From NCBI RefSeq assembly GCF_030412785.1, contig NZ_CP125295.1, positions 3,906,001 to 3,970,000 on the forward strand: 64,000 nt of DNA. Reading direction: 5' to 3'. Shown here in pieces: positions 9,742 through 21,017 of the stretch. This DNA comes from Paraburkholderia sabiae. Lineage in GTDB: Bacteria; Pseudomonadota; Gammaproteobacteria; Burkholderiales; Burkholderiaceae. Each line of letters opens with the position of its first letter. Positions within the stretch are counted from its first letter, which is position 1. The translations under genes were made by a program, and so were the position numbers. The notes beneath the pieces were generated by a model. The model saw only the letters and a list, made by a program, of their open reading frames with translations. It was not told the DNA's origin and did not search any database.

Positions 9742-10395
9742 ATGGATAAATTCACTGTACACACCGGCGTCGTGGCGCCGCTCGATCGCGAAAACGTCGA
9801 CACGGACGCGATCATTCCGAAGCAGTTCCTCAAGTCGATCAAGCGAACGGGCTTCGGTCCGAATGCGTTCGACGAATGGCGTTATCTCGATCACGGCGAG
9901 CCCGGTCAGGACAATTCGAAGCGTCCGCTGAATCCCGATTTCGTGCTGAACCAGCCGCGCTATCAGGGCGCGTCTGTGCTCCTCGCACGCCAGAACTTCG
10001 GCTGCGGCAGCTCGCGCGAGCATGCGCCGTGGGCGCTGCAGCAGTACGGCTTCCGCGCGATCATCGCGCCGAGCTTCGCGGACATCTTCTACAACAACTG
10101 CTTCAAGAATGGTCTGCTGCCCATCGTGCTGACGGAACAGCAGGTCGACCATCTGTTCAACGAAACGTTCGCGTTCAACGGCTTCCAGCTGACCGTCGAT
10201 CTGGAAAAGCAGGTCGTGCGCACGACGGACGGGGGCACCGAATATCCGTTCGACGTCGCTGCGTTCCGCAAATACTGCCTGCTGAACGGCTTCGACGATA
10301 TCGGCCTCACGCTGCGTCACGCGGACAAGATCCGTCAGTACGAAGCCGAGCGCATCGCGAAGCAGCCGTGGCTGAACAATCGCCTCGTGCGCTGA
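9742..10395 (+). CDS. leuD: 3-isopropylmalate dehydratase small subunit
   Basis: A 217-residue swivel-domain partner of LeuC. It shows the family start [34 protein letters not shown] and the substrate-binding loop [17 protein letters not shown]. It ends in the leu cluster 48 bp ahead of leuB. Confidence 0.97.
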   Translation: MDKFTVHTGVVAPLDRENVDTDAIIPKQFLKSIKRTGFGPNAFDEWRYLDHGEPGQDNSKRPLNPDFVLNQPRYQGASVLLARQNFGCGSSREHAPWALQQYGFRAIIAPSFADIFYNNCFKNGLLPIVLTEQQVDHLFNETFAFNGFQLTVDLEKQVVRTTDGGTEYPFDVAAFRKYCLLNGFDDIGLTLRHADKIRQYEAERIAKQPWLNNRLVR

Positions 10396-10443
10396 ACGTT
10401 TATCGCGCGTCTGAAGCCAGCTAGAAACCAACAAGGAACAAGC

Positions 10444-11511
10444 ATGAAGATCGCAGTGTTGCCGGGCGACGGCATCGGCAAGGAAATCGTCAAGGAAGCA
10501 GTCAAGGTGCTGAACGTGCTCGGCGAAAAGTTCGAGCTCGAAGAAGCGCCCGTCGGCGGCGCGGGCTACGAGGCGGCGGGCCATCCGTTGCCGGAAGCCA
10601 CGCTCAAGCTCGCGAAGGAGGCGGACGCGATCCTGTTCGGCGCAGTCGGCGACTGGAAATACGATTCGCTCGAGCGCGCGCTGCGCCCGGAACAGGCGAT
10701 TCTCGGCCTGCGCAAGCATCTGCAGCTGTTCGCGAACTTCCGTCCGGCCATCTGCTATCCGCAGCTGACGGGCGCGTCGTCGCTGAAGGAAGAGATCGTT
10801 TCGGGCCTCGATATCCTGATCGTGCGTGAACTGAACGGCGATATCTACTTCGGCCAGCCGCGCGGCGTGCGTCAGGCGCCGGACGGCCTGTTCGAAGGCG
10901 CGAAGGAAGGTTTCGACACGATGCGTTACGCGGAGCCGGAAGTGCGCCGCATCGCGCACGTCGCGTTTCAGGCGGCGCAAAAGCGCGGCAAGAAGCTGAC
11001 GTCGGTCGATAAAGCCAATGTGCTCGAAACGTCGCAATTCTGGAAGGACATCATGATCGATGTGTCGAAGGAATATGCGGACGTCGAGCTGTCGCACATG
11101 TACGTCGACAACGCGGCGATGCAGCTGGTGAAGGCGCCGAAGTCGTTCGACGTGATCGTCACGGGCAACATGTTCGGCGACATTCTGTCGGACGAGGCGG
11201 CCATGCTGACGGGCTCGATTGGCATGCTGCCGTCGGCTTCGCTCGACAAGAACAACAAGGGTCTGTACGAGCCGTCGCATGGCTCGGCGCCGGATATCGC
11301 GGGCAAGGGCATCGCGAATCCGCTCGCTACGATCCTGTCCGCCGCGATGATGCTGCGTTATTCGCTGAACCGCGCCGAACAGGCCGACCGCATCGAAAGC
11401 GCCGTGAAGAAGGTGCTGGAGCAGGGCTATCGTACGGGCGACATCCTCACGCCGGGCTGCAAGCAGGTCGGCACGGAAGCGATGGGCGACGCCGTGATTG
11501 CCGCGCTGTAA
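10444..11511 (+). CDS. leuB: 3-isopropylmalate dehydrogenase
   Basis: A 355-residue NAD-dependent oxidative decarboxylase in leucine synthesis. Landmarks are [18 protein letters not shown], the R-rich substrate loop in [23 protein letters not shown], the metal/substrate site [14 protein letters not shown], and [21 protein letters not shown] lies ahead of the ATG. A hairpin follows within 14 bp. Confidence 0.97.
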   Translation: MKIAVLPGDGIGKEIVKEAVKVLNVLGEKFELEEAPVGGAGYEAAGHPLPEATLKLAKEADAILFGAVGDWKYDSLERALRPEQAILGLRKHLQLFANFRPAICYPQLTGASSLKEEIVSGLDILIVRELNGDIYFGQPRGVRQAPDGLFEGAKEGFDTMRYAEPEVRRIAHVAFQAAQKRGKKLTSVDKANVLETSQFWKDIMIDVSKEYADVELSHMYVDNAAMQLVKAPKSFDVIVTGNMFGDILSDEAAMLTGSIGMLPSASLDKNNKGLYEPSHGSAPDIAGKGIANPLATILSAAMMLRYSLNRAEQADRIESAVKKVLEQGYRTGDILTPGCKQVGTEAMGDAVIAAL

Positions 11512-11524
11512 TTGTTGAGTAATG

Positions 11525-11560
11525 CGCGTGAATCGCCCCGTTTTGGGCTCGATTCACGCG
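11525..11560. terminator. Hairpin after leuB, possible terminator
   Basis: CGCGTGAATCG (11525-11535) and CGATTCACGCG (11550-11560) are exact reverse complements, and the loop can add CCC-GTTTT-GGG pairs. No T-run follows, so it may be a weak or factor-assisted terminator, or the first structure of an asd leader. Confidence 0.45.
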
Positions 11561-11610
11561 AATCGTGGCGTGCGCGCCGCACAAAACGGGTTTTCGTGTA
11601 GACTCTGCTG

Positions 11611-11727
11611 ATGGCGACGATTCCTCAAATCACCTCGATTTCGACACTGCGCGGCAAAACGGCCCGCGTGGTTGCGCTCGCCATTACCATCAAAACGATT
11701 ACCCCGAAAACGATCACGAAGCGCTGA
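11611..11727 (+). CDS. Candidate Thr/Ile-rich leader peptide ahead of asd
   Basis: A 38-codon reading frame ending 81 bp before asd. By direct translation 9 residues are Thr and 7 are Ile, concentrated near the C-terminus in AITIKTITPKTITKR, which recalls the E. coli thr leader peptide with its runs of Thr and Ile codons. Two overlapping, mutually exclusive hairpins follow the stop. asd makes aspartate semialdehyde, a precursor of threonine and isoleucine, so attenuation by these amino acids would make sense. Weak points are the absence of a clear Shine-Dalgarno sequence before the ATG and the lack of a long U-tract after the second hairpin. Confidence 0.5.
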   Translation: MATIPQITSISTLRGKTARVVALAITIKTITPKTITKR

Positions 11728-11737
11728 TCGTCCGTCG

Positions 11738-11787
11738 TGCCCGCCCATCTTCCCCGCGCGGTCACTGCGGGCAAAGATGCGGGGAAG
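11738..11787 (+). promoter_or_regulatory. asd: Interleaved hairpins in the asd leader (candidate attenuator)
   Basis: TGCCCGC (11738-11744) pairs exactly with GCGGGCA (11767-11773). CTTCCCCGC (11749-11757) pairs exactly with GCGGGGAAG (11779-11787). The pairs interleave, so as simple hairpins they exclude one another, as in antiterminator/terminator switches. Only TTT follows the second stem, and the asd ribosome-binding site (GAAGGG, 11797-11802) is outside both. Confidence 0.45.
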
Positions 11788-11808
11788 TTTCCACTCGAAG
11801 GGTAAGTC

Positions 11809-12930
11809 ATGAACGTAGGTCTCGTAGGTTGGCGCGGCATGGTCGGCAGCGTCCTCATGCAACGCATGCAGGAAGAACGCGATTTCGACCTGATCGAACC
11901 GGTGTTTTTCAGCACCAGTAACGCGGGCGGCGATGCGCCGTCGTTCGCCAAGAACGAGACCAAGCTCAAAGATGCGACAAGCATTGACGACCTGAAGAAG
12001 TGCGACGCCATCATCTCCTGCCAGGGCGGCGACTACACGAACGAAGTGTTCCCGAAGCTGCGCGCAGCGGGTTGGGACGGTTACTGGATCGACGCAGCTT
12101 CGGCGCTGCGCATGAAGGATGACGCCGTCATCATTCTCGATCCCGTCAACCTCGACGTGATCAAGAACGCGCTGGTCAAGGGCCAGAAGAATTTCATCGG
12201 CGGCAACTGCACGGTCAGCCTGATGCTGATGGCGCTGGGCGGCCTGTTCCGCGAAAACCTCGTCGACTGGATGACGGCCATGACGTATCAGGCCGCATCG
12301 GGCGCGGGCGCGCAAAACATGCGCGAACTGCTGCAGCAGATGGGCACGCTGTACGGTTCGGCGAAGGAAGATCTGGCCGATCCGTCGTCGGCGATTCTCG
12401 ACATCGACCGCCGCGTGCTGGCCGCAATGAACAGCGACCGCATGCCGACGGACCACTTCGGCGTGCCGCTCGCCGGCTCGCTGATTCCGTGGATCGACAA
12501 GGATCTCGGCAACGGCATGTCGAAGGAAGAGTGGAAGGGTGGCTCGGAAACCAACAAGATTCTCGGCAAGCCCGCGATGGGCCAGCCGGGTTCGATTCCC
12601 GTCGACGGTCTGTGCGTGCGTATCGGCGCAATGCGCTGCCACTCGCAGGCGCTGACCATCAAGCTGAAGAAGGACGTGCCGCTCGACGAAGTGAACGGCA
12701 TCCTCGCGTCGGCGAATGACTGGGTGAAGGTCGTGCCGAACGAGCGCGAAGCGTCGATCCGCGATCTGTCGCCGGCTGTCGTGACGGGCACGCTGACGGT
12801 TCCCGTCGGCCGTCTGCGCAAGCTGGCGATGGGTGGCGAATATCTGTCCGCATTCACGGTCGGCGATCAGCTTCTGTGGGGTGCTGCAGAGCCGCTGCGT
12901 CGTATGCTTCGCATTCTGCTCGACAAGTAA
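11809..12930 (+). CDS. asd: Aspartate-semialdehyde dehydrogenase
   Basis: A 373-residue NADP-dependent enzyme that reduces aspartyl phosphate to aspartate semialdehyde, the branch point for lysine, methionine, threonine and diaminopimelate. It has [17 protein letters not shown] (nucleotide binding), the catalytic Cys in [18 protein letters not shown], and [16 protein letters not shown] with the active-site His. The length is that of the gamma/beta-proteobacterial type. GAAGGG precedes the ATG. The upstream leader may control it. Confidence 0.97.
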   Translation: MNVGLVGWRGMVGSVLMQRMQEERDFDLIEPVFFSTSNAGGDAPSFAKNETKLKDATSIDDLKKCDAIISCQGGDYTNEVFPKLRAAGWDGYWIDAASALRMKDDAVIILDPVNLDVIKNALVKGQKNFIGGNCTVSLMLMALGGLFRENLVDWMTAMTYQAASGAGAQNMRELLQQMGTLYGSAKEDLADPSSAILDIDRRVLAAMNSDRMPTDHFGVPLAGSLIPWIDKDLGNGMSKEEWKGGSETNKILGKPAMGQPGSIPVDGLCVRIGAMRCHSQALTIKLKKDVPLDEVNGILASANDWVKVVPNEREASIRDLSPAVVTGTLTVPVGRLRKLAMGGEYLSAFTVGDQLLWGAAEPLRRMLRILLDK

Positions 12931-12971
12931 AGTAAACTAACGCGTTAGCTGAACGACGCGTTCAAAACTCC

Positions 12972-13003
12972 AAAAAGCGTCGCGATTTCGCGGCGCTTTT
13001 TTA
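12972..13003 (+). terminator. Rho-independent terminator after asd
   Basis: AAAAAGCGTCGCG and CGCGGCGCTTTTTT form a strong stem with an ATTT loop and terminal T-run. The matching A-run suggests it can act on both strands. Confidence 0.92.
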
Positions 13004-13073
13004 TTGTGCATTTCAGAATCTTGTCGCCAACACTTCTACGCATGCGCCGCACGACCGCGCACGAAAGGTCCCG

Positions 13074-15398
13074 ATGACGGCCCGATTCCCTATTCTTCAA
13101 GCCGCCACACGTAGCGGCTCGCAGCAGATTGCGGCGGCTGTCGCAATCGTCTTCCTCGGCGCGCTGTCGGTCCCGACCTACGCGCAGACGGCGACCACGG
13201 GGGCGGCCAGCGCCGCTGCGGCCGCGAGCGCACCGGCGGGTGCCAACGCAGGAGGCGCACAATTCACCGTTCAGCCGGGGCAATCGCTGAACGACGCCGC
13301 GATCGCGATGACGCAGTCGCACGACCACACTGTGCTGGCGCGCGCGGCGAAGGCGATTTTCGACGCGAATCCCAACGCGTTCATGGGGCACGATCCGAGC
13401 CGTTTACGGCTGGGCGCTGTGCTGAACCTGCCTTCCGTCGACGCGACGGGTGCGCCCGTCGTCGCGGCATCGGCGGCGGCACCGGCTTCCGCGGCGTCTA
13501 ATCCGACGGCGCAGGCGGCGGCGGGCAACAACAACGCTTCCGCGACGACTTCGGCTGCGGCACCGGCTGCGACGGCTGGCGCGGGTGCATCGTCGGCGGC
13601 AGCGACGACAAACGCAACGCCCGCGACGCAAGGCGCCAGCGCACCTGCGACAGCCGAGGCAACGTCCGCTCCCGCAGCAGGCGCGCAGCCGACGAGCGGG
13701 ACCGCCGCACCGTCGGCTTCGACTGCGAGCGGCTCTTCATATTCCGGATCGATTCAAAACAGCGAGCCCGCGGCAACGCCGCCCAGTGCGCCCGCTGCGA
13801 ACAACGGGCAGCCTGCCTCACAGACGCGTCCGTCGAGCTTGCAGCAGTTGCTGGCGCTGAAGAATCGCGTGCTGATGGAGTTGCAGAAGCACGGCATCGG
13901 CAAACAGCCGGACGCGAACGAAAACGGCGCGCCTGCAACGACCGCGACGCAGCCTTCGAACGCGGCTCCGGGCGCGAGCGCACCGGCGCACGCCGCGCCG
14001 TCGAAGGCGCCGGCCGCCAGCCAGCCCGCCGGAATTCCGCAGGAATATCTCGCTGCCGCCGGCATCGCCGGCGCTGCGCTCGTGGCGCTGCTGGCCGGCC
14101 TGACGATGCGCCGCCGCCGCAAGGCCGCGCGTGCGCAGGAAGCGGCCAGCGCGGACCTTGACCGCGAAGAAGAGACGCCGCCTGTCGCGCCCGCTGCCGC
14201 AGAACCGTTTGCCTCCACGCCGCGTGACGAAGCGGCTTCGACGGCTCAGACGCAGCCGGAACCGGAATCGCACGATGTCAGCGCAGTTGCCGCCGCCGCT
14301 GCTTATGAAGAAATCTCGGCCGCGCCTGAGCATGAGGCCGAACTCAAGCCCGAGCCGGAAACGTTCCATGCCGCGTCCGCCGAGGCCGCGCTCGACGCCG
14401 CCGCGACGCTCGGCGCCGATGCGCTGCCGCGCGAATCGCTCGATCCGGCTCGCGAAGAAGTGCGCGCCGCCGAAGCGGCCGAGCTCGAGCAGGCCGCGCG
14501 CGAACAGGAGCTGACGCCGGACGAAGCCGCTGCCGTCGCCCCTGCCGCCGACTTGTCGCTCGATGAAACGCCGATCCACGAACCCGTCGAGCCGCATTTC
14601 GTCGAGCCGATCGGCGCGCCGCACGGCGAGTCGGGCGCGACGCCCAAGCCGTTCGTGCTCGATCTCGGTCCCGCGCCCGCTTCGGAACAGATCGAACCGA
14701 CGTTCGAGCAACCCAGCGCGCCCGCCGCGCCTGCCATTCAGCTGAGCCATGTCGAGCCGGCCGCTCAGCACGAGCAGTTGATCGAGCCGCTACCCGAGGC
14801 CATCGACGAAACTCACGTAGAAGACGACGCGGAACCGCATGCCGCGACGTCGCTGCCGCTCGGCGCGCCGCCGCCGCTGGAACCGGCTGTGCCGGACGAA
14901 TTCCCGCGCGAGGCGATGCGCGCGCTCGACAGCATCGACGAATTCGCGCTGCCGCCGCGCACCGAGCCGTTTGCGTCGGCTGCACCCGCAGTGACGGCGC
15001 CCGGTTCGCTGGCGACGCAGCCCGTCGTCGCGCCGGAAATCACCGCGCAGCAGGCGGTGCCCTCGCATCTGACGCAAGCCCGTGCCGCCGGCGATGAAAT
15101 CATCGCTGGCACGGCGGGCGCGGCGGCTGTCGCGGGTCTGGGCGCGTCGCGCTTCGGCGCGCTGAAGCTCGATTTCGATCTCGAACTGCCGCCGTCGCCG
15201 GCGCAGGCCGTGCCGTCGTTCTCGCCGGACGAGATCGCACGCATTGCGCGCAACAAGCTCGATCTGGCCGTCGAATATATCGATCTCGGCGACGTCGTCG
15301 GTGCGCGCACGCTGATTAACGAAGTCATCGAGTCGAACGATGCCGACACGCGCGCCGACGCGCGCGCGTTGCTGTCGACGCTCGCGCCGCTTTCGTGA
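13074..15398 (+). CDS. fimV: FimV-like motility/polarity protein
   Basis: A 774-residue envelope protein. An N-terminal signal (about residues 15-38, ending VPTYAQ) precedes an Ala-rich linker and a LysM-like region ([25 protein letters not shown]) expected to bind peptidoglycan. A membrane helix at about 323-343 ([20 protein letters not shown]) is followed by RRRRK. A very long acidic Ala/Pro/Glu-rich cytoplasmic part ends in the conserved FimV C-terminal segment [27 protein letters not shown]. In Pseudomonas FimV organises type IV pili and cell-pole proteins. The position between asd and truA is conserved. GAAAGG precedes the ATG. Confidence 0.88.
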   Translation: MTARFPILQAATRSGSQQIAAAVAIVFLGALSVPTYAQTATTGAASAAAAASAPAGANAGGAQFTVQPGQSLNDAAIAMTQSHDHTVLARAAKAIFDANPNAFMGHDPSRLRLGAVLNLPSVDATGAPVVAASAAAPASAASNPTAQAAAGNNNASATTSAAAPAATAGAGASSAAATTNATPATQGASAPATAEATSAPAAGAQPTSGTAAPSASTASGSSYSGSIQNSEPAATPPSAPAANNGQPASQTRPSSLQQLLALKNRVLMELQKHGIGKQPDANENGAPATTATQPSNAAPGASAPAHAAPSKAPAASQPAGIPQEYLAAAGIAGAALVALLAGLTMRRRRKAARAQEAASADLDREEETPPVAPAAAEPFASTPRDEAASTAQTQPEPESHDVSAVAAAAAYEEISAAPEHEAELKPEPETFHAASAEAALDAAATLGADALPRESLDPAREEVRAAEAAELEQAAREQELTPDEAAAVAPAADLSLDETPIHEPVEPHFVEPIGAPHGESGATPKPFVLDLGPAPASEQIEPTFEQPSAPAAPAIQLSHVEPAAQHEQLIEPLPEAIDETHVEDDAEPHAATSLPLGAPPPLEPAVPDEFPREAMRALDSIDEFALPPRTEPFASAAPAVTAPGSLATQPVVAPEITAQQAVPSHLTQARAAGDEIIAGTAGAAAVAGLGASRFGALKLDFDLELPPSPAQAVPSFSPDEIARIARNKLDLAVEYIDLGDVVGARTLINEVIESNDADTRADARALLSTLAPLS

Positions 15399-16201
15399 TG
15401 ACGCGGATCGCGCTTGGCATCCAGTACGACGGCGCGGCATTTTGCGGCTGGCAGTCGCAGCCGCACGGCAAGACGGTGCAGGACACGCTCGAGCGGGCGC
15501 TGCGCGAGTTCGCGTTGACGCCGCTGCAGACGGTCGTCGCAGGGCGCACGGATACGGGCGTTCACGGTCTCGGGCAGGTCGTGCATTTCGATACGGAACT
15601 CGACCGCGCAGAGTTTTCGTGGGTGCGCGGCACGAACGCGTTCTTGCCGTCCACGGTCGCCGTGCAATGGGCCAAGCCGATGCCCGAGGCATTCCACGCG
15701 CGCTTCTCGGCGTTCGAGCGCACGTATTACTACGCGCTGTATGTGCATCCCGTGCGCTCGCCGATGCTCGCGAGCCGCGCCGGCTGGATCCACACGCCGC
15801 TCGACGTCGACGCGATGCGCGAGGCGGCCGCCTGTCTGATCGGCGAGCACGATTTCTCGGCGTTCCGTTCGTCGGAATGCCAGGCGAAGACGCCCGTCAA
15901 GCATTTGTATCAGATCGATATCCGGCCGCAAGGCGACTTCATTCACTTCCGCTTCCGGGCCAACGCATTCCTGCATCATATGGTGCGGAATCTGATGGGC
16001 TGTCTGGTCGCCGTGGGCCGAGCGCGTTATCCCGCGGCATGGCTTGCGGAAGTGCTCGAAGGCCGCGACCGGAGTCGCGCCGCGCCCACTTTCATGCCCG
16101 ACGGGCTGTATCTCGCTCAGGTGGGCTATCCTGAGACGTTTGCCGTGCCTGCGCCGCAGGCGGGCAGCGTTCCGTGGAGTACCGTTTGGACCGACTCATG
16201 A
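15398..16201 (+). CDS. truA: tRNA pseudouridine(38-40) synthase
   Basis: A 267-residue enzyme that isomerises uridines in the tRNA anticodon stem-loop. It shows [14 protein letters not shown], the catalytic aspartate in [28 protein letters not shown] and [16 protein letters not shown] chose the ATG whose A is the last base of the fimV stop codon; a GTG three bases earlier is a possible alternative. Its own stop overlaps the trpF ATG by four bases. Confidence 0.95.
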   Translation: MTRIALGIQYDGAAFCGWQSQPHGKTVQDTLERALREFALTPLQTVVAGRTDTGVHGLGQVVHFDTELDRAEFSWVRGTNAFLPSTVAVQWAKPMPEAFHARFSAFERTYYYALYVHPVRSPMLASRAGWIHTPLDVDAMREAAACLIGEHDFSAFRSSECQAKTPVKHLYQIDIRPQGDFIHFRFRANAFLHHMVRNLMGCLVAVGRARYPAAWLAEVLEGRDRSRAAPTFMPDGLYLAQVGYPETFAVPAPQAGSVPWSTVWTDS

Positions 16202-16905
16202 CTTCCGCCGACACCCAAGCCGAAAGCGTTTCGTCTGCCGACAGCGCCGTGCCGCGCCGCACGCGCATCAAGCTGTGTGGACTCGGCAATGCCGCCGACG
16301 TCGCCCATGCCATCGACCTTGGCGCCGATGCGATCGGCCTCGTGTTCTATCCGCCGAGCCCGCGCGCGCTGAGCGTGGCACAGGCCGTCGAGATGACGCG
16401 CGATATCCCGCCGTTCGTGTCGGTGGTCGGTCTGTTCGTGAATCCGACGCCCGAGTGGTTCAGCGACGTCATCTGCAACGTGCCGCTGACGATGCTCCAG
16501 TTTCACGGCGACGAAACTCCCGAGCAGTGCGAAAAGCTCGCGGGCGTTGCGGGTTTGCCTTGGTTGCGCGCATTGCGCATTGCGGCAGATACTGAGCCGG
16601 CCGATTTGGTAAAATCGGCGCTTAACTATTCGGCCGCCAGTGGTCTCCTGTTCGACACACATGTCGAGGGCTATGGCGGCGGCGGGAAGGTCTTCGATTG
16701 GTCACTTATTCCAGAAGAGCTCGCGCGTCGGGCCGTTTTGAGTGGTGGGTTGAACACGCAAAACGTACGTGATGCGATTCATCGTGTGCGCCCGTACGCG
16801 GTCGATGTCTCGAGCGGCATCGAAGTGTCTGGCGCAAAGGGCGTGAAGGATCACGCCCGGATGGCGGCGTTCGTGCGCGCAGTGCGCGAAGCGGACGCCC
16901 GGTGA
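16198..16905 (+). CDS. trpF: Phosphoribosylanthranilate isomerase
   Basis: A 235-residue TIM-barrel enzyme converting phosphoribosylanthranilate to CdRP in tryptophan synthesis. The catalytic cysteine is in [13 protein letters not shown] and the general acid aspartate is in [29 protein letters not shown] and [16 protein letters not shown] form the phosphate site. A non-conserved tail of about 20 residues precedes the barrel. An in-frame GTG at 16174 is an alternative start; the ATG overlapping the truA stop is preferred. Confidence 0.95.
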   Translation: MTSADTQAESVSSADSAVPRRTRIKLCGLGNAADVAHAIDLGADAIGLVFYPPSPRALSVAQAVEMTRDIPPFVSVVGLFVNPTPEWFSDVICNVPLTMLQFHGDETPEQCEKLAGVAGLPWLRALRIAADTEPADLVKSALNYSAASGLLFDTHVEGYGGGGKVFDWSLIPEELARRAVLSGGLNTQNVRDAIHRVRPYAVDVSSGIEVSGAKGVKDHARMAAFVRAVREADAR

Positions 16906-16965
16906 TTTCCAGGCCGCGCTGTGCATCTGATGCGATGCGCGGCCAGCTGAGAAGAGTGACGGAAT

Positions 16966-18159
16966 ATGTACAACTTACCCGATGAACGTGGCCACTTCGG
17001 CCAATATGGCGGCGTGTTCGTCGCCGAAACCCTCGTGCAGGCGATTGACGAACTGCGCGTTGCGTACGAGAAATACTCCAAAGACCCGGACTTCATCGCC
17101 GAATACGAGCGCGAACTGAAGTACTTCGTCGGTCGTCCTTCCCCCGTTTATCACGCGCAACGCTGGAGCGAACTGCTCGGTGGCGCGCAGGTTTATCTGA
17201 AACGCGAAGACCTGAATCACACGGGCGCGCACAAGGTGAACAACGTGATCGGCCAGGCGCTGCTCGCGAAACGCATGGGCAAGCCGCGCGTGATCGCGGA
17301 AACGGGCGCGGGCCAGCACGGCGTGGCGACGGCGACCATCGCGGCGCGCTTCGGCATGGAGTGCGTCGTGTACATGGGCGCGGAAGACGTGCGCCGCCAG
17401 GCCGCGAACGTGTACCGGATGAAGTTGCTCGGCGCGACCGTCGTGCCCGTCGAATCGGGCTCGCGCACGCTGAAGGACGCGCTGAACGAAGCGATGCGCG
17501 ACTGGGTCACGAACGTCGAAAACACGTTCTACATCATCGGCACGGTGGCCGGTCCGCATCCGTATCCGATGATGGTGCGCGACTTCCAGCGCGTGATCGG
17601 CGACGAATGCAAGGTGCAGATGCCGGAACTGACGGGGCGTCAGCCGGATGCTGTGATCGCGTGTGTTGGCGGTGGTTCGAATGCGATGGGTATCTTTTAT
17701 CCGTACGTTGACGACAAATCGGTGAAGCTGATCGGCGTGGAAGCAGCCGGCGACGGCATCGATACGGGCCGTCACGCGGCATCGCTGATCGGCGGCAGTC
17801 CGGGCGTGCTGCACGGCAATCGCACGTATCTGCTGCAGGACGAGAACGGCCAGATCATCGAGACGCATTCGGTGTCGGCGGGCCTCGACTATCCGGGCGT
17901 CGGTCCCGAGCACGCGTGGCTCAAGGACAGCGGGCGCGCCGAATACGTCGGCATCACCGACGAAGAAGCGCTCAAGGCGTTCCACGACTGCTGCCGCATC
18001 GAGGGCATCATTCCCGCGCTGGAGTCGAGCCACGCGCTCGCGTACGCGGCGAAGCTCGCGCCGACCTTGCCGAAGGACAAAATCCTTCTGGTGAACCTGT
18101 CGGGCCGCGGCGACAAGGACATGCACACGGTCGCCGAGCGATCGGGCATCCAGTTCTGA
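16966..18159 (+). CDS. trpB: Tryptophan synthase beta subunit
   Basis: A 397-residue PLP enzyme that joins indole to serine. The PLP lysine is in [16 protein letters not shown], with [12 protein letters not shown] and the phosphate-binding loop [12 protein letters not shown]. It ends in [15 protein letters not shown]. In place of the usual direct trpB-trpA junction, a DNA methyltransferase gene separates it from trpA. Confidence 0.98.
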   Translation: MYNLPDERGHFGQYGGVFVAETLVQAIDELRVAYEKYSKDPDFIAEYERELKYFVGRPSPVYHAQRWSELLGGAQVYLKREDLNHTGAHKVNNVIGQALLAKRMGKPRVIAETGAGQHGVATATIAARFGMECVVYMGAEDVRRQAANVYRMKLLGATVVPVESGSRTLKDALNEAMRDWVTNVENTFYIIGTVAGPHPYPMMVRDFQRVIGDECKVQMPELTGRQPDAVIACVGGGSNAMGIFYPYVDDKSVKLIGVEAAGDGIDTGRHAASLIGGSPGVLHGNRTYLLQDENGQIIETHSVSAGLDYPGVGPEHAWLKDSGRAEYVGITDEEALKAFHDCCRIEGIIPALESSHALAYAAKLAPTLPKDKILLVNLSGRGDKDMHTVAERSGIQF

Positions 18160-18170
18160 GCGCCGCGACG

Positions 18171-19091
18171 ATGCGCGACGAGTTCGAGGAGCCGCAGCCG
18201 CCCGCGCTGAAGGGTGACGCCGAAGCTGGCGTCGCCGAGGCCGCGCAACGGACGGAAGCTTCGCCGTTGCTGGCCGTGCCGGCCGGCATCCAGCTCCTCA
18301 ACCGCGATTTTTTGACCGATGCAGCGAATCTGCCGGACGGCTCGATCGATCTGATCGTCGCCGATCCGCCTTATGGTCTGGGCAAGGACTATGGCAACGA
18401 TTCCGACATGCGCTCGGGCGAGGATTTTCTCGCCTGGACGCGTGACTGGCTCGATCTCGCCATTCCGAAGCTCAAGCCGTCGGGTTCGCTGTACATCTTC
18501 TGCACGTGGCAGTACGCGCCGGAAATCTTCGTGTTTCTGAAGAGCAGGCTCCTGATGATCAACGAGATCATCTGGGACCGGCGCGTGCCGAGCATGGGCG
18601 GCACGACGCGCCGTTTTACGTCGGTGCACGACAACATCGGTTATTTCGCGGTGTCGAAAGACTATTTTTTCGACCTCGATCCCGTCCGCATCCCGTACGA
18701 TGCCGTCACGAAGAAGGCGCGTTCGCGTAAGTTGTTCGAAGGAAGCAAGTGGCTGGAGCTCGGCTACAACCCCAAGGACGTCTGGTCGGTGTCCCGCCTG
18801 CATCGGCAGCACGCGGAGCGGGTCGACCATCCGACCCAGAAACCGCTCGAAATCGTCGAGCGGATGGTCCTGGCAAGTTGTCCGCCGGGCGGCCGCGTGC
18901 TCGATCCCTTCATGGGAAGCGGCACGACGGCCGTCGCTTGCGCCCGTCAGAAACGCGAATTCGTCGGCTATGAGATCAATGAAAGTTACTGCGCGATAGC
19001 GCGAGAACGGGTCAGTTTGGCGGCAAATCCGCCGCCGCCCGTTCCCCGTCGCAGCAAGGCCGCGATTGCCGATCCAACGGCGCAGGCCTGA
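18171..19091 (+). CDS. Orphan DNA (adenine-N6) methyltransferase, beta class
   Basis: A 306-residue site-specific DNA methyltransferase of the N6_N4_Mtase family. Catalytic motif IV ([17 protein letters not shown], about residue 60) precedes the target-recognition region and the AdoMet motif I ([17 protein letters not shown], near 250). That order defines the beta class, and DPPY suggests adenine methylation. There is no restriction gene nearby. It starts 11 bp after trpB and ends 32 bp before trpA, so it is likely expressed with the trp genes. As I recall, an orphan enzyme at the equivalent place in B. cenocepacia (BCAM0992) is reported to methylate GTWWAC; applying that here is inference. 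The start is chosen just beyond the trpB stop, because the longer in-frame extension lies inside trpB. Confidence 0.9.
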   Translation: MRDEFEEPQPPALKGDAEAGVAEAAQRTEASPLLAVPAGIQLLNRDFLTDAANLPDGSIDLIVADPPYGLGKDYGNDSDMRSGEDFLAWTRDWLDLAIPKLKPSGSLYIFCTWQYAPEIFVFLKSRLLMINEIIWDRRVPSMGGTTRRFTSVHDNIGYFAVSKDYFFDLDPVRIPYDAVTKKARSRKLFEGSKWLELGYNPKDVWSVSRLHRQHAERVDHPTQKPLEIVERMVLASCPPGGRVLDPFMGSGTTAVACARQKREFVGYEINESYCAIARERVSLAANPPPPVPRRSKAAIADPTAQA

Positions 19092-19123
19092 CAAAGCGCA
19101 GTCATCGACTTCGAGAAAATTCC

Positions 19124-19939
19124 ATGTCCCGTATTCAATCCACGTTCGCGGCGCTGGCCGCGCAGGGCAAGAAAGGTCTGATTCCATTCATGACCGCCGG
19201 CGATCCCGATCCGGCACGCACTGTCGAATTCATGCATGCGCTCGCGAAAGGCGGCGCCGATGTCATCGAACTCGGCGTGCCGTTCTCCGACCCGATGGCC
19301 GATGGTCCCGTGATCCAGCAGTCGTCTGAGCGCGCGCTGGCGAAGGGTGTGTCGCTGAAACACGTGCTCGCCGACGTCAAGCGCTTCCGCGAGACCGATG
19401 ACAAGACGCCCGTCGTGCTGATGGGCTACGCGAACCCGATCGAGCGCATGGGCGCCGACGCGTTCGCCGCGGCTGCGCAGGACGCGGGCGTCGACGGCGT
19501 GCTGGTCGTCGACTATCCGCCGGAAGAATCGGCTAACTTCGCCGAAAAGATGAAGGCGGCCGGGATCGACCCGATTTTTCTGCTCGCGCCTACGTCGACG
19601 GACGAACGCATCGTGGAGGTTGGTAAAATCGCGTCCGGTTACGTCTACTATGTATCGCTCAAGGGTGTGACGGGCGCTGCAAATCTGGACGTTTTGAGCA
19701 TCGCGGGTAAAATCCCGGCCATCAAGTCGCGCGTACCGCTGCCGGTGGGCGTCGGTTTCGGCATCCGTGACGCGCAATCCGCGCGCGCTGTGGCCGAAGT
19801 GTCCGATGCCGTCGTGATCGGCAGCCGTATCGTGCAATTGCTCCAAGAAGCAGCACCCGAGTCCGCTGCCGGCAAACTGACGAATTTCATCAGCGAGATT
19901 CGCCAGGCGCTCGACAGCATCGGCGCGACTGCCCGATAA
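19124..19939 (+). CDS. trpA: Tryptophan synthase alpha subunit
   Basis: A 271-residue TIM-barrel subunit cleaving indole-3-glycerol phosphate to indole. The catalytic glutamate is in [21 protein letters not shown] and the catalytic aspartate in [27 protein letters not shown] and [13 protein letters not shown] form the phosphate-binding loops. It is downstream of the methyltransferase. Confidence 0.97.
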   Translation: MSRIQSTFAALAAQGKKGLIPFMTAGDPDPARTVEFMHALAKGGADVIELGVPFSDPMADGPVIQQSSERALAKGVSLKHVLADVKRFRETDDKTPVVLMGYANPIERMGADAFAAAAQDAGVDGVLVVDYPPEESANFAEKMKAAGIDPIFLLAPTSTDERIVEVGKIASGYVYYVSLKGVTGAANLDVLSIAGKIPAIKSRVPLPVGVGFGIRDAQSARAVAEVSDAVVIGSRIVQLLQEAAPESAAGKLTNFISEIRQALDSIGATAR

Positions 19940-20021
19940 ACATCATTTTTGTCGCGGTTAGTATGGCGGCGCAGTTTCTGCTGCGCCGTCGTTCGTATCG
20001 CGGATCCTGGAAGGAATCATC

Positions 20022-20894
20022 ATGAGCTGGCTCGACAAACTGTTGCCGCCGAAAATCAAGCAAACCGACCCGAAGAGCCGCAAGGGCATTCCGGAAGGGC
20101 TGTGGATCAAGTGCCCGTCGTGCGAAGCGGTCCTGTACCGCAACGACGTCGAGGCGAATCTGCACGTCTGCCCGAAGTGCGACCACCATATGCGGATCGG
20201 CGCGCGCGAACGGCTGGACGGCTTGCTCGATCCGGAAGGTCGCTACGAGATCGGTCAGGAAATCCTGCCGGTCGACGCGCTCAAGTTCAAGGACAGCCGC
20301 AAGTACCCCGATCGCCTGAAAGAGGCGATGGACGAGACCGACGAAACCGACGCGATGGTCGTGATGGGCGGCTCGATCCACACGTTGCCCGTGGTGGTTG
20401 CGTGCTTCGAGTTCGCGTTCATGGGCGGCTCGATGGGTTCCGTGGTCGGCGAGCGCTTTGCGCGCGGCGCGCAGAACGCGATCGAGCAGCATGTGCCGTT
20501 CATCTGCTTCACCGCTTCAGGCGGCGCGCGGATGCAGGAAAGCCTGTTGTCGCTGATGCAGATGGCCAAGACCACCGCGATGCTGACCAAGCTCGCCGAA
20601 GCCAAGCTGCCGTCCATCTCCGTGCTGACCGACCCGACGATGGGCGGCGTGTCGGCGAGCTTCGCGTTCCTCGGCGACGTCGTGATCGCCGAGCCGAAGG
20701 CGCTGATCGGCTTCGCCGGCCCGCGCGTGATCGAGCAGACTGTGCGCGAAAAGCTGCCGGAAGGCTTCCAGCGTGCCGAATTCCTGCTGCAAAAGGGCGC
20801 GATCGACATGATCGTCGACCGTCGCAAGCTGCGTGAAGAACTCGCGCAACTGATGGCGCTGCTGACGCGCCAGCCGGCGGACGCAGTCGCCTGA
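20022..20894 (+). CDS. accD: Acetyl-CoA carboxylase carboxyltransferase beta subunit
   Basis: A 290-residue subunit transferring carboxyl from biotin to acetyl-CoA in fatty acid synthesis. The N-terminal zinc ribbon [23 protein letters not shown] (cited by its four Cys, about residues 27-49) precedes the crotonase-like fold with [19 protein letters not shown] and [23 protein letters not shown] precedes the ATG. The trpA-accD-folC order is a widespread proteobacterial arrangement. Confidence 0.97.
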   Translation: MSWLDKLLPPKIKQTDPKSRKGIPEGLWIKCPSCEAVLYRNDVEANLHVCPKCDHHMRIGARERLDGLLDPEGRYEIGQEILPVDALKFKDSRKYPDRLKEAMDETDETDAMVVMGGSIHTLPVVVACFEFAFMGGSMGSVVGERFARGAQNAIEQHVPFICFTASGGARMQESLLSLMQMAKTTAMLTKLAEAKLPSISVLTDPTMGGVSASFAFLGDVVIAEPKALIGFAGPRVIEQTVREKLPEGFQRAEFLLQKGAIDMIVDRRKLREELAQLMALLTRQPADAVA

Positions 20895-20941
20895 ACGTCT
20901 TGACGCCGCGCTTTACGCCGCGCGGTGAGTCGGAAAAAGCC

Positions 20942-20974
20942 AACGCGCCGCGAGAAGGTTTCAAGCGGCGCGTT
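20942..20974 (+). terminator. Hairpin after accD, probable terminator
   Basis: AACGCGCCGC and GCGGCGCGTT are exact reverse complements with a 13-base loop. Only a short T-containing stretch (GTCATTTCT) follows, so termination may be partial with readthrough to folC. Confidence 0.5.
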
Positions 20975-21017
20975 GTCATTTCTAGGATAATTCCGATCCG
21001 CACTGCCAGTTTCTCAG

